Assembly (NCBI GenBank): GCA_003342895.1
Contig: PTFA01000082.1
Coordinates: forward strand, 749,527-813,526
From: Casuarius casuarius
Taxonomy: Eukaryota > Chordata > Aves > Casuariiformes > Casuariidae
Length of the DNA stretch: 64,000 nucleotides
Reading direction: 5' to 3'
Positions 1 through 9,895 of the stretch are shown here, in pieces. Each line of letters begins with the position of its first letter. Position 1 is the stretch's first letter. Both the position numbers and the translations under genes were made by a program. The notes beneath the pieces were generated by a model. The model saw nothing but the letters and a program-made list of their open reading frames with translations. It did no database searches and was not told the DNA's origin.

Positions 1-2370
1 TTGACTCTCTTCACTGCACTCCTGAAACAAAGTTCAAGCTCCTCTCTCTCTTGTTTTTTCAACTCTTTTTTTCTTATGCCTTTAAAAACCTATTGTCATA
101 AAACAAGAAATTGAATTTTCTCTTCTTTTCTGCTGTCTCTCCTCCAATATCTTCACTTTATCTTCATTCATACCCAAAAGCATTGCTCTTCTCATAATGC
201 TCTTGAACAAAAGAACAACCTCATTGCCATAATCACTGTTAGAACTTAATAAAAGCAATAATACGTTTATAAAAATAACAACGATATTATTACTGTTGTC
301 AGTAGACAATCGTAAGAACAATACTACCATCTAACATGAAGTGTATCATTTCTTTCTCTCATCCTTTCCATGCTCCCAAAAGTCTCAGGAGCAGCCACAC
401 CTGGAAGCATGCTAGCTATAAAACCACTGGACTTTGGGGTGCGCTTGGGGTAGGAATAGAGGTATGTCTTTGGAGATATTCACCTTTCTAATCTACTAGG
501 TATTCTTAAGGCATTCGATGCAAATTAAACAATAGTAAGTAGGGTAGCGTGATCTAAATTTGACATTCAGGACTTGCATAAAAAGTAGATGATTAATCAG
601 GGCAGGGGGAAGCAGTTTAGCTTTTTTCTAATATTATTCAGATTAGCTGTGCCTGAGAAAATTATTTGTGTGTTTCTAATTCCTGCTACTTGAGCATATT
701 TGCCTGTGGTTCTATTCTGTTGTTAATCCTGATATTTTGGCCTTTTTTGATTTTGTTTCTGAATAAATCAAAGAAGAAGGAAATATATCAAAGGGTNACT
801 GATAAATAGCAACATATCATATACCTTGAAATAATTATAATCTGGTGGAAAATGTCATCTTTTTTCTCTTTCCCCTCAACATTCCACTCCCTTTGCTACT
901 GGGAATTTAATGTAAAGAAAAAAGAAAATAGCCACTGTTAGTGTATGACCCTGCTGTATTTTTGTTCTTCGGCTTCAAAGGCAACCTGCCAGCTCACACA
1001 AAAAACAAAGAAAGGTTACTTCTGCAAACTGTATTAAAAGCACTCAACAATAATGGCCCCAAACCACTACAGCTCCCAGTTGTCTTACTGAAGTATTTGG
1101 GGGCTATTACTGNAGCTTTTTATTAAATAAGGATCATTAGCAAACCTTGCTTTGAGTCTTAGGTTGTGTTGCCTTTATGCAGCTTGTGTATGGCAATTGT
1201 TTGCCACTGTTTAACAGTTCACAAGCTCCCTCTGACTTCAGTCTGATTTTTGGATACAGAGGAAGGCTAAAATATTCCATAAACAGCAAAACAAAAAGAG
1301 GCAGAAACATGATTTCTTGTACTATAGTGGCAAAACCAGTGTTTGGCAAATAGAAAAGGACTTTAATGTGCCCCTGTAAGTTGTGGTATGTGCTGTTTTC
1401 CCACTGGAGAATCATGTGTGCATCACTTTTCTCTGCTGCTATATGAGAAAATTGTAGTTCATGAAAGACTGGTAGGGATTAATGTGAAAAGGATAAAATT
1501 TGACTTTTAATTCAAGTTATGTCTACTTTCCATCCATGGAATGTGTTATTTTTTTCAGATTAAAAATAGTTCCAAGCTGCAAAATTCTAGATTTATATCA
1601 ACATTTTGTTTGATCTCATATTCAAGGAACAAGTTGGAAATGAATCCCATGCCTATTTGATATATCCTCTGCTCTTGCATTGTAATGCTAGAGGAGTCAG
1701 TGTGTATTTCCAGGAATTTGTTCTGTGCTCACCGCTTGTTAAGACAAGAGTAGAAAGTCAGGGTTAACAACAGTCTGCTCTACCTTGTCCATGGTCCTGG
1801 CCGTTTGAAGTCACTACCTAGCCATGTGCTCAGAACAGCCACAAAAACACAGCTCCCTGACCGTGCCTCTTCTTGATAAAAACACATACAAGCTTCCAAA
1901 GGGAAATAACTCTACAGGATGAAGAANCTCATGATTTTCTGCATTTATAATAATGTATTTGCCAACTGAACTAGTAATTCAGCAATAGATATAATACAAG
2001 AATTACCCTTGAAGTCGAGGAATGCTGAACACCTTTGCTATTTTTTGGAAAAAAACTTCATTTGATTTTTGACAGGTGCCACTGTCTCTATGGAATCCTA
2101 TTAGAGGAGTTTTCCTTACCCAGTGATGCCTAAGGATATATAGACATGGTAGTACACAAGGAACTAAGATGTATAATTCTTAAAGACAGCAATGCCTAAT
2201 GTCTGAGAGTAACAGGCTAGAAATCAGATNCCAGTTGCAAATGAACTTAACTCTAACCATTTGAGTAGTCTCACCGAAGCTGATTTCAAGTATAAACAGA
2301 TGATCAGGTAACATTTTGGATTAGGTCTTTGCTCCTTGCTCTTAGTCCACTGTAAATTTATTTAATTCAC
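1..2370. other. anonymous AT-rich non-coding stretch
   Basis: I recognise no gene or repeat here. The first 80 bases are pyrimidine-rich on the + strand. Open frames reach only about 60-90 codons and none resembles a known protein. The minus-strand frame at 1137-1415 shows no domain and no flanking splice signals that would make it an exon. Confidence 0.6.
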
Positions 2371-2783
2371 ATAATTACAGAACAGTTGAGGTTGGAAGGC
2401 ACCTCTGCGGATCGTCCAGTTGAACCCCTGTGCTCAAGCAGGGTCACATACAACACGTTTCTCAGGACCATGTCCAGACAGCTTTTGAATATCTCCAAGG
2501 ATGGAGACTCCACAACCTCTTTGAGCAACCTGTTCCAGTGTTCAGCCATCTGCCATCCTCACGGTAAAAACGTTTTCCCTTAGGTTCAGACAGAATTGTC
2601 TGCTGTTCAGTTTGTGCCCATTACCTCTTGTCCTATCATTGGGAACCACTGAAAAGAGTCTGTCCCCATCCTCTTTGCACCCTCCCTTCAGATATTTATA
2701 TGCACTGATAAGATCCCCCCTCAGTCTTCTCTGGGCTAAATAGTCCCAGCTCTGTCAGCTTTTCCTCATATGAGAGGAAATTC
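2371..2783 (-). mobile_element. CR1 LINE, 5'-truncated 3' end (avian type)
   Basis: This is a non-LTR retrotransposon fragment of the CR1 clade, inserted in minus orientation, so the element's 3' terminus lies at about 2371. Reading the minus strand gives pieces of the CR1 ORF2 C-terminus in different frames: [26 protein letters not shown], and then HWNRLLKEVVESPSLEIFK followed by a leucine/aspartate-rich tail. Those are conserved C-terminal motifs of the CR1 reverse-transcriptase polyprotein. The reading frame is broken near 2550 by a small duplication-like insertion and carries stops, so the copy is dead. The short 3' untranslated end (GAGGTTGGAAGGCACCTCT on the + strand) is the standard CR1 3' signature, but the terminal 8-bp repeat is reduced to one diverged unit. 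The reverse-transcriptase core and endonuclease are absent, as expected for CR1 5' truncation. No target-site duplication is visible, which is normal for CR1. Confidence 0.95.
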
Positions 2784-4182
2784 AAATTTTCTAAGAGCTT
2801 ATATTAGAAACAGAGAATGCCAAGTAATTATAACATATGATTACTTATTTGAGGCCTTCTCAATACAAAGTCTTTTACACCTGAACATTGACATGTCAGC
2901 CTACAACCAGTCTTTGTAAATCTTGTTTATTAATTTGTCTTTTATACTGAAGTTTTTTCTTAAACCAGAAAATTGAAACTTTGGTGGTGTTCTTGGTGTT
3001 CCTATTGGGCCACCTCATCTGCCTAGAAGCTCTGCACTCAAAATATGTCCACACTTTTACTGTTTTTTAAAGGAAGCTAATACAATACCAATTCCTTTCT
3101 TGACTTTGGTCTAAGTGCCTTCTCATTATACACATCTGATATACGATGAACGTGCATCTTAGCACTGAACTATAGACAATGGGAAAGCTATAAACATATA
3201 AAAGTAGCATTTCTGTTAAGACCCTGACAGCAAGCTTGTCCATCAACTACAGAAACTGTAAGGCTTAAGAAGACATGTGGTACTCTGAGATAACGCATGC
3301 CTTGTGGGGGTTGTGAAGTATGAGGCAAAGCCAAATGCTTTTAGTGACCTGCCACTGTTATCTTACAGTAACATACGCATCTTGGAGTATCCTAACAAAT
3401 TACAAAATAGCCCCAAACTTGCAGAAAATTAAATACTTTTCTTAATTTAACAACTAAACAAAAGAAATGAGGTGCCTAATAATTAAATAGCCAGTAAGGA
3501 GCAAGCAGCTTTTGAAATGTTTCATTTCTGGACTGCTGAGGAGAATAATAGGCAGGGTCACAGGTGAATGAAATAAAATGTCATGTACATTCTTCATGAT
3601 ATTCAAGCATAGCAATTTCCCCAAAAGGTTCTTCATTAAAACAAAAAATGGAATAATAGAAGAGATAGTTTGGAAAGGTTTTTTCTTTTTCAGGCACTTT
3701 AATATTTCTCAAGACACACTTCTGTATATAGTTCTGACTGGCACTTGGAATGCCATAGTCTCTTTACTGGATCACACTACAATCCTGTCTAAACATGAAT
3801 TTTGCAGCCTGTAAGTTGTTTCTGCAGAAATCCGTAACTAGAATAATCCAATGTTTCCAGTAATCTGTACATCAAACAAAGCTTAGTGGTTTTGTTTCCT
3901 AGCAAACATAGAGTTTTCCTTTTCTAAAGGATCCTTACAAAACAACAGTCAGCACTAGCCAACTAAAATAATACTGAAATACTACTTTGATAAGACTGAA
4001 TGAATACTTCGGTATCCAAACAGCACAGCAAAAAGACTGCACATAGTAAGAACTTTTTAAAATCTTAGTTTTAGTTGTAAGGATGCATTATAAATCCATC
4101 TGTAACATTTGTCCTGCTATTGTGTGTGCTATTACTTAACATGAATTTGCTGAAAAATAGCACTTTGCTTTTTGCAAGATCT
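2784..4182. other. anonymous non-coding stretch with one exon-like segment
   Basis: No repeat is recognised. A segment at 3694-3810 has a strong acceptor, one open frame and a GTAAGT donor and is discussed as a finding. The rest is AT-rich sequence without long open frames. Confidence 0.55.
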
Positions 4183-4270
4183 CTGCAGATAGGTAATATC
4201 CTTTACCAGACCAACCGATACAGCTAGGATTCTGAGCAAGGTTTTGGGATATACACACCCTTCTTCAGTT
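4183..4270. repeat. ancient dispersed repeat, unclassified, reptile-like
   Basis: The segment reads GGTAATATCCTTTACCAGACC, then AAGGTTTTGGGATATACACAC, then CCTTCTTCAG. It resembles a repeat I recall as abundant in turtle and other reptile sequence (GGTAATATCTTTTATTGGACC ... AAGCTTTCGAGCTACACA ... CTCTTCTTCAG). The similarity is by memory and by eye; the family name and class are not known to me. No terminal repeats or open frame are visible, so I see only a fragment. Its orientation relative to a consensus is undetermined. Confidence 0.5.
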
Positions 4271-4466
4271 TGAACTGAAACCAAAAAGTTTTTCCTTTTA
4301 GGAGTTCCTAGGAATTAAAAAAAAAATCAGAGAAGCTTTTCAATGAGCCTTAGCAATGAAGGAGACAGTTTCGCAGACATTCGTATAATGAGTTTAAAAG
4401 ATGATATGGATTTTGCGATGTTTAATCAGGCTTGAGCTCATAATGCAGCTCAGGCCATTCAGAAGA

Positions 4467-4489
4467 TCTCTCTATCTCTCTCTCTTCTA
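4467..4489. repeat. (CT)n microsatellite
   Basis: A run of CT dinucleotides interrupted by single A bases (TCTCTCTATCTCTCTCTC). It is imperfect and short. Confidence 0.85.
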
Positions 4490-5281
4490 TCCCACTACCT
4501 ATTCATGAAATTTGAGGCAATATATGTGGTAACACATGGTTAACATTGGTCCATGGGTTCAAAAGGTATTAGAGGGGAGTGAAAGATGAGCACGGACCCA
4601 GAAATAGTGCTATTGCATGAGGCTTATTTCCATACAAAATCAGGATAAAAAATGTGGGCTCATCTCACACTCTCTGACANACTAAGTCTGCTGATAAAGG
4701 AGGAATGCAAACACAGAGTAGATACATGATGTGATGAACACAGGGTAAGAACTTATATAATAGAGAATAGAATGACATGTTCCTTTGTTAAATCGGCTCG
4801 GTTTTGTGCTCTTTGTATCATTTGCTTTCGTGCTCCTGTAACTCTCTATCCTTTTTCTGCTGTATATTATGAAAGGCAGAGAGATATCTTTTAAAGTCCC
4901 TCAATAGCTTTCTGGTAACCTATTTTATGTCATCATTACCCTTCATATTATTCCTTAAAGTTCTTCATTATGTTCCCATCTTCTGATTTTCCCATTCCTT
5001 AACTTCATTTTTTGCTCTTCGCAAATCTGAAAAAAGAAATGCACCTGCATCCAGGTTAGCTTTCTGTATTCTAAATCTGAACACTTTCAATAGATTAATA
5101 TAAAGGTCTTTTTTTACCATGGAAAGAAAGCCTGATATTTCCCAACATTTTTAGCACTTAAATATTTGAAANTTGTTATCATGTTGGTTGTTCTGCTTTG
5201 TTCCTTTTTTTCAAGAGCAATTATGCCCTAAGGTGCAGGACACAGTAGGGGTTATAGCGTTTTTGATTCAATGTAACTGAT
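4490..5281. other. anonymous non-coding stretch
   Basis: AT-rich; pyrimidine-rich on the + strand from about 4920 to 5040. No recognised repeat or coding signal. Confidence 0.55.
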
Positions 5282-5520
5282 GTCTTATGTAACAACAGCA
5301 TCCCCTCCCAGGCTTTGCTTCACTTTGTTTACCCCAGCAATACAATCTAGCATCCGATTTGCTTTCAGCGTTGCAGCTGTATTTGAGTCAAAAGGCTTTA
5401 GGGACTTTTCTATAAACAACTCCCAAATCTCTCTCCCATTTAGTAATCCCCATTCTGTTCTGGCAAAGATTTTTTTTCCATGTGTACTGATTAGCGAGGT
5501 AGCTGAGTGTAAATACAAGT
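5282..5520 (-). mobile_element. ancient CR1-like LINE fragment (ORF2 region)
   Basis: The + strand carries the antisense of an old amniote CR1. The diagnostic series in order is an element like CTAGCATCCGATTTGCTTT, then GCAGCTGTATTTGAGTC, then CTATAAACAACTCCCAAATCTC followed by TAGTAATCCCCATTCTG. The same order is found in old CR1 copies of turtles and birds, where it encodes part of ORF2 on the opposite strand. Open frames of 77-111 codons on both strands here are by-products of this element, not genes. The copy is strongly diverged. It corresponds to roughly the same element interval as 15760-16010 in the longer copy at 15595-17020, yet the two are very dissimilar, so they are separate and probably differently aged insertions. 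Confidence 0.65.
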
Positions 5521-5530
5521 TTTTTTCCTT

Positions 5531-6539
5531 TCAGTCTTCCCACCGATTCCTTCACAGGAAGACGACAACGCAGTGTTTGCAATGCCACAATTATTTGCAA
5601 GCAAGAGAATTCTGATGTCAGAAACAAATGGGAGTTTTTGGAGATAAGCAAAGGAAAAAGCCAGTTAGAAAGAAGGAAGCAAACACTGAGCGAAAGCTGC
5701 TTTGCTTTTGTTCATGTCATTATTAACTAATGGTAAGCCACGAATCATCTGTGTCTGTGTAACACTATGAGAACACCTCACCTACATGAATTCTATTGAA
5801 AGCAAACATAATCATCGGGGAGATAGTTTCTTACCCACTGAACAACATGCAACCATTGATCAAAAAGGACTTAACCTCTAGGACTACCCTACCTGGCACT
5901 TTGCCAGATGTTTGGGAAGGGGGTTATGCCTGGTATCCTGCAACTCCAAGTATAGCGCGCGGAGCTGAGGCCCACCTGCCCAAAGCTCAAACCCCAACCA
6001 GATATTCCCTGCTGTAGGTCTCACCTAGGATTCAAAGCAGTAGGACTGGTTCTGCCTCCCAGAGAAGCTTTCCCATTTAACTGATGCCTTCAGAGATCCA
6101 GGGACTTACTGATGAGAGAGACATATGAGAGAAAGGCTGGGAAAAAGAAAGATTTCAGTCTCCTGACCATGCAGACAACTGCAGTTCAATGTTTATCATT
6201 CCTTCAGAAGTTTAACCAGGCTTCTCAAATAAAGGACCGTAAAAAGGTAGTACCTTCAAATGCTTTTCTATTCTGCTACTTCTATAAAAAGGCACAGAGT
6301 GTCAGTGTATTCTTCAGGTTAGATCCGATATTGGACTTAGGTGCGCAGAAGTTAACATTGCAAGAATGTCCTAGNATGAAATGCAGAATTTTGAATGCAT
6401 ACAGCAATTTGATTTAGGTGTTTCAGAGCAATGCAGAGCTGCTGGCAGACCAATGTGCTGTTAGCTCACAGGTGCTGTAAGGTGTTCACAAAGGACCAGA
6501 TAGACTGGTTATTAGAACCTAGGCCTACACAGAAATGAA
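5531..6539. other. anonymous non-coding stretch
   Basis: No repeat recognised. A good pyrimidine tract and AG at about 5524-5540 (TTTTTTTCCTTTCAG) has no convincing downstream donor. The + frame at 6112-6417 has no recognised domain. The CR1 that begins near 6540 may extend somewhat further left than I can see. Confidence 0.5.
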
Positions 6540-7640
6540 TATGTGGTATTTTGCAGGCAGACACAAAGGAAAGAGTAAATGCTCAGTTTTTGCAATGCAG
6601 GGAAGACACAAATGGAGTTCCCTGGGAATGTGCATTGGGAGCTGTCATTCATGACCTGCAGACAGAAGTGAGCAGTGAGGGAAGAAAGTTTGCGAATGAC
6701 ACTAAGTTATCCGGGCAGGAAAGGACGAAGGCTGATTGGGAAGACCTGTAGAAGAACTTTACAAGATTGCATGACTGGATGATAAAATGGCAGATTAAAT
6801 TCAGTGCAGATAAATGTAAAATCATACAAATGGGAGAAGTAATCTTAATTCTCTGACAGGACTACTGTCACTGGAGAGCAAAGTCATGGAGTAATGGTAG
6901 ACCACCGAAAATGTCAGTTCCATATTCAATATTTATAAAAAATAACAATAAAAACAATTGAATGAGAAGAAAGAAAGAAGTAAGAAAGAAACACACAATG
7001 AAACAAAGAACATCTGCTGCTGATTAAATCCATAGTTCGCCCACATCTTGGATACTGTGTGTAGTTCTGATCCCTTATTTCAGTAAGAATATAACAGAAC
7101 TAGAAAAGATTCAAAAAAGACATCACAGAATATCAAAGATATGGAGTAGCTCTGTACAAGGAACGACTGAGTAGGCTAAGACACTTGGGTCTGGGGGAGG
7201 AAATTACACATGCAAGATTTGTCTACGGATCAAGAGTAGCTTAGAGAAAGGATAGAAATAGACTGTTCACCTTCTTCCAACAGAAAAATAGGGGGCATCA
7301 AATGAAACTAGTAGGAAAGAAGTTCAAAGCAGTTGAAAGGAAGCGGTTCTCCGTGCCATGGGCAATAGAGCTGTGGACCTTGTTGCCAAAGGATCTTACT
7401 CATGCTAACAGTCTACATGGTTTCACGAGATACTGGACATGTATATGGAAGAGAAATCTAATGGAAGTAATTACAAACACATCCGGCTGAGGAAGTCTCC
7501 TCAGGTAAAAGCAGCTGGAGTCTGGGAAGGTAGAAGAGAAAGGATCATAGTTGCCTGTTCTGCTCCCACTCTTTCCTGCACAGGCCCACTGCTGGGGACA
7601 GGACCCAGGCTAGGTGGACCATCAGTCTGACACAGCACAA
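6540..7640 (+). mobile_element. ancient CR1 LINE, 3' half of ORF2 plus 3' end
   Basis: A sense-strand CR1 remnant of about 1.1 kb. In order it contains: a reverse-transcriptase segment reading VNAQFLQCREDTNGVPWE (CR1 usually has a Q-G pair after G-V-P); KFANDTKL at about 6686-6709, which is the F-A-D-D catalytic box with the first aspartate changed to asparagine; then WMIKWQIKFSADKCKIIQMG (typically W-x-x-K-W-x-M-x-F-x-x-x-K-C-K-V-M). Next come IVRPHLGYCV around 7030-7060, YGVALYKERLSRLRHLGLG around 7140-7195, RGHQMKLVGKKF around 7290-7325, and the C-terminal region to about 7490. The 3' non-coding end includes the block GGACCCAGGCTAGGTGGACC. Frames shift and stops interrupt, so it is inactive. 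Much of the stretch between the DKCK block and the VRPHL block has been replaced by a purine-rich simple repeat (about 6935-7010). Divergence is far greater than in the copies at 2.4 and 46.8 kb, which points to an old subfamily shared with other reptiles. Confidence 0.9.
6965..6991. repeat. (GAAA)n-type purine repeat inside CR1
   Basis: GAAGAAAGAAAGAAG followed by TAAGAAAGAAAC: a short imperfect tetranucleotide tract lying within the CR1 remnant, where coding sequence would be expected. Confidence 0.8.
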
Positions 7641-9799
7641 CCTCTCCTACCAGCAGCGGAGTGTGGCCTCCTTCCACTGCCTGACTGGGGAGTCCCAGCA
7701 TGTGCCGCTGCTTGGCTCTGCGACAGGGTCTAGAGACACAGCAGGGTCACACGGATGCAGTGAGGCTGGGCTGCATTACACAGGGTGGTGCAGGCAGGGG
7801 CACAGTAACACTTGCTGTAATTCACTGTCACAGAGATTTCGACTTGGACATTGCTGTGGTATTGAGATACCACCCACCACTACTGGCAAAAGCTCTTGCA
7901 GTAGGAACTTTTGGGGGAGTAGAGCCAAAAATGAGGCCTTAGTGCATGCCATGACAGCTAGACTAGCTGACTGCAGAAGCTGATCTATGCCATGGCTTAT
8001 TAAGCTATGTGGATGGCCATGTCAACGCCAGAAATAACCCCAGACTGAAAGCATTCCTCACTAGTTTACAGCTTCATTTGCACTTAACTGCACATTCTGT
8101 GATGCCCCTGCTGCAGGAGCAACACAGAGTCTCATCCTTAATATATAAGATGCTGACTATGTAAAAACAGGCCTGGCACAACATTAAGCAGCAAACATCC
8201 ATATATGCAATAAGAATTTAAAATCAAATTTAAAATCAAGGGCTTCAAACCAATTCTTCTCCTCAATCTGTTACAAATTATACACCCTTCAGTATCAGCT
8301 TAAAGAAACAGCAGGTTTTGACAGCAGTTAGCCTCTTTTTTCATTACTGGGGCTCTTACAGTTCCTTCAGATCAATAGAACTCCTATATATCTTTACAAA
8401 TCTGAGTAGCAGATCCATTCTCATAACGATGACTCCCATCTTGCTTTTCAGCTGAAAAGCTGAATCGAAAAGTATTTTAAGGGATATTTGAAACAGGGAG
8501 ATTAAATTCTGTCTTAGTTATACCGTGAACAAGAGCCAAAAAAAGAATGCTACATAGCTTGGTACATTTTTTTCCCCTTGAACCTCCTTAGATCATAGCT
8601 ATTTTTGTCATTTCTTTTTACATTGTTTTTTGCTATCCTGAAAGCATTTTAATGTGAATTGACCAGATTAAAAGTTATCTATATTTCATAACCTATTCAA
8701 AAACCCTAAAAACTGTTTAGTTTATAAAATTGACATTGCTTTTACATTTTGCAGGAGTTAAATCTGTTTACTTTTAGGATCAGCGTGGATAATTAAATAA
8801 TGCAATCCAGGTTTGGTTTTGCTCCCAGTAAGCTTCAGACAAAATTTATATTCAAGATCTTTTATACTGGCATAGAGCTGTACCTTCTATGTTGTAAGGA
8901 CCTCTGTAGAATTTAAAAAAGACTTTTCTCTGATCATTTGATGTTTTAAAAGAAAAAAAACACATACAGGAATTCATGTTCTGGTTTTATGTTTCTTTCC
9001 AGATTAATTTTATAAAATTTACAATCTGGAGCAAATTTAACTTCATAACTTAATTTTAAATTTCAGTTGACCTTCTTATATTAGTATTTTCTTCATAGAT
9101 ACTTCTTAAATGGAGGAAACCAGGCTGCTTATTTATGTATACCCTCTCGTGTTACTAAGGGTTTTGTAGAAACATTGACACAATGGATGGAAAAAGAAGA
9201 TGCCTATTTCCCCAATCATGCTAATAGCAGTATACATCACTATAAATATAGGTAAATGTAGTTCTGCTGAATGCAAGTGAACTACTCGAATAAAGTTAAA
9301 GAGAGATGCAAGTTGCTACAGAATATTTTACAACTTGATTATTTGTTAGATGCTGACAAGAAAACAAATTTAATACGCTGGTTTCCTTTTATTAGGACCA
9401 TAAAGGAAACAGCACACCCTTCCACTGACAATAGAGAAGTTTCCAGCAAGATGCTGAAACAGTGCAGGTAAGCCTGGCTTACCTATAGGACTTCTTTTAA
9501 GTGTAGAGGCCATTACAATGGCTTCCTGCATTTTTGGAGGTATGGGGTTGCTTCTGGAAATAACACATCCATGAAATAATATTTGTGTTGACTGGATAAT
9601 GCTCTAACATTATTTGTTGAACTAGCACCTTGACAATAATCTCCAAGGTAGCAAACAGCAGTCTGAAATACCTGTCTCATCACTATCTAATTTGAGCTAT
9701 TTGTGACATCCATGGTTATCAAGCAATTTTTCCAATCAGTCTGCACATTATACAGAAGAAGCCATACTGAAGAAGCGGAAACCAGAGAAACACTGAACT
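7641..9799. other. anonymous stretch, with a GC-richer segment next to the CR1 and an exon-like mini-segment
   Basis: From 7641 to about 7985 the sequence is distinctly more GC-rich than its surroundings and carries overlapping + frames (7663-7983 and 7700-7942). I recognise no protein in it; it may belong to an unrecognised repeat next to the CR1. The remainder is AT-rich. A 72-nt segment at 9396-9467 is flanked by an acceptor and a CAG|GTAAGC donor and is treated as a finding. Confidence 0.5.
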
Positions 9800-9895
9800 T
9801 AATACTGGTTCTGCCTTTAACTCACTGTGCAGTCTTCAGCAAATCAAAACTCCTGAATCTCATCCCCTGCATTTTTAAATGTGCGAAGTAATTCA
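9800..9895 (+). mobile_element. MIR-type SINE fragment
   Basis: The order of blocks matches the tRNA-distal and core part of MIR in sense orientation: GGTTCTGCC, then CTCACTGTGCAGTCTTCAGC (MIR: CTGTGTGACCTTGGGCAAG), then a CTCCTGAATCTCATCCCC block (MIR: CTCAGTTTCCTCATC), then TTTTTAAATGTG (MIR: TGTAAAATGGG). Box A and the 3' tail are not recognisable. MIR is a pan-amniote, long-dead SINE family, which explains the divergence. Confidence 0.6.

Noticed and set aside
5280..5615. 111-codon + frame and 77-87-codon minus frames
   Set aside because: They lie mostly over an old CR1 fragment; neither the sense nor the antisense reading is a host gene.
7663..7983. Two overlapping GC-rich frames after the CR1 3' end
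   Set aside because: Both start at ATG but overlap in different frames. The segment has repeat-like neighbours and no known protein content.
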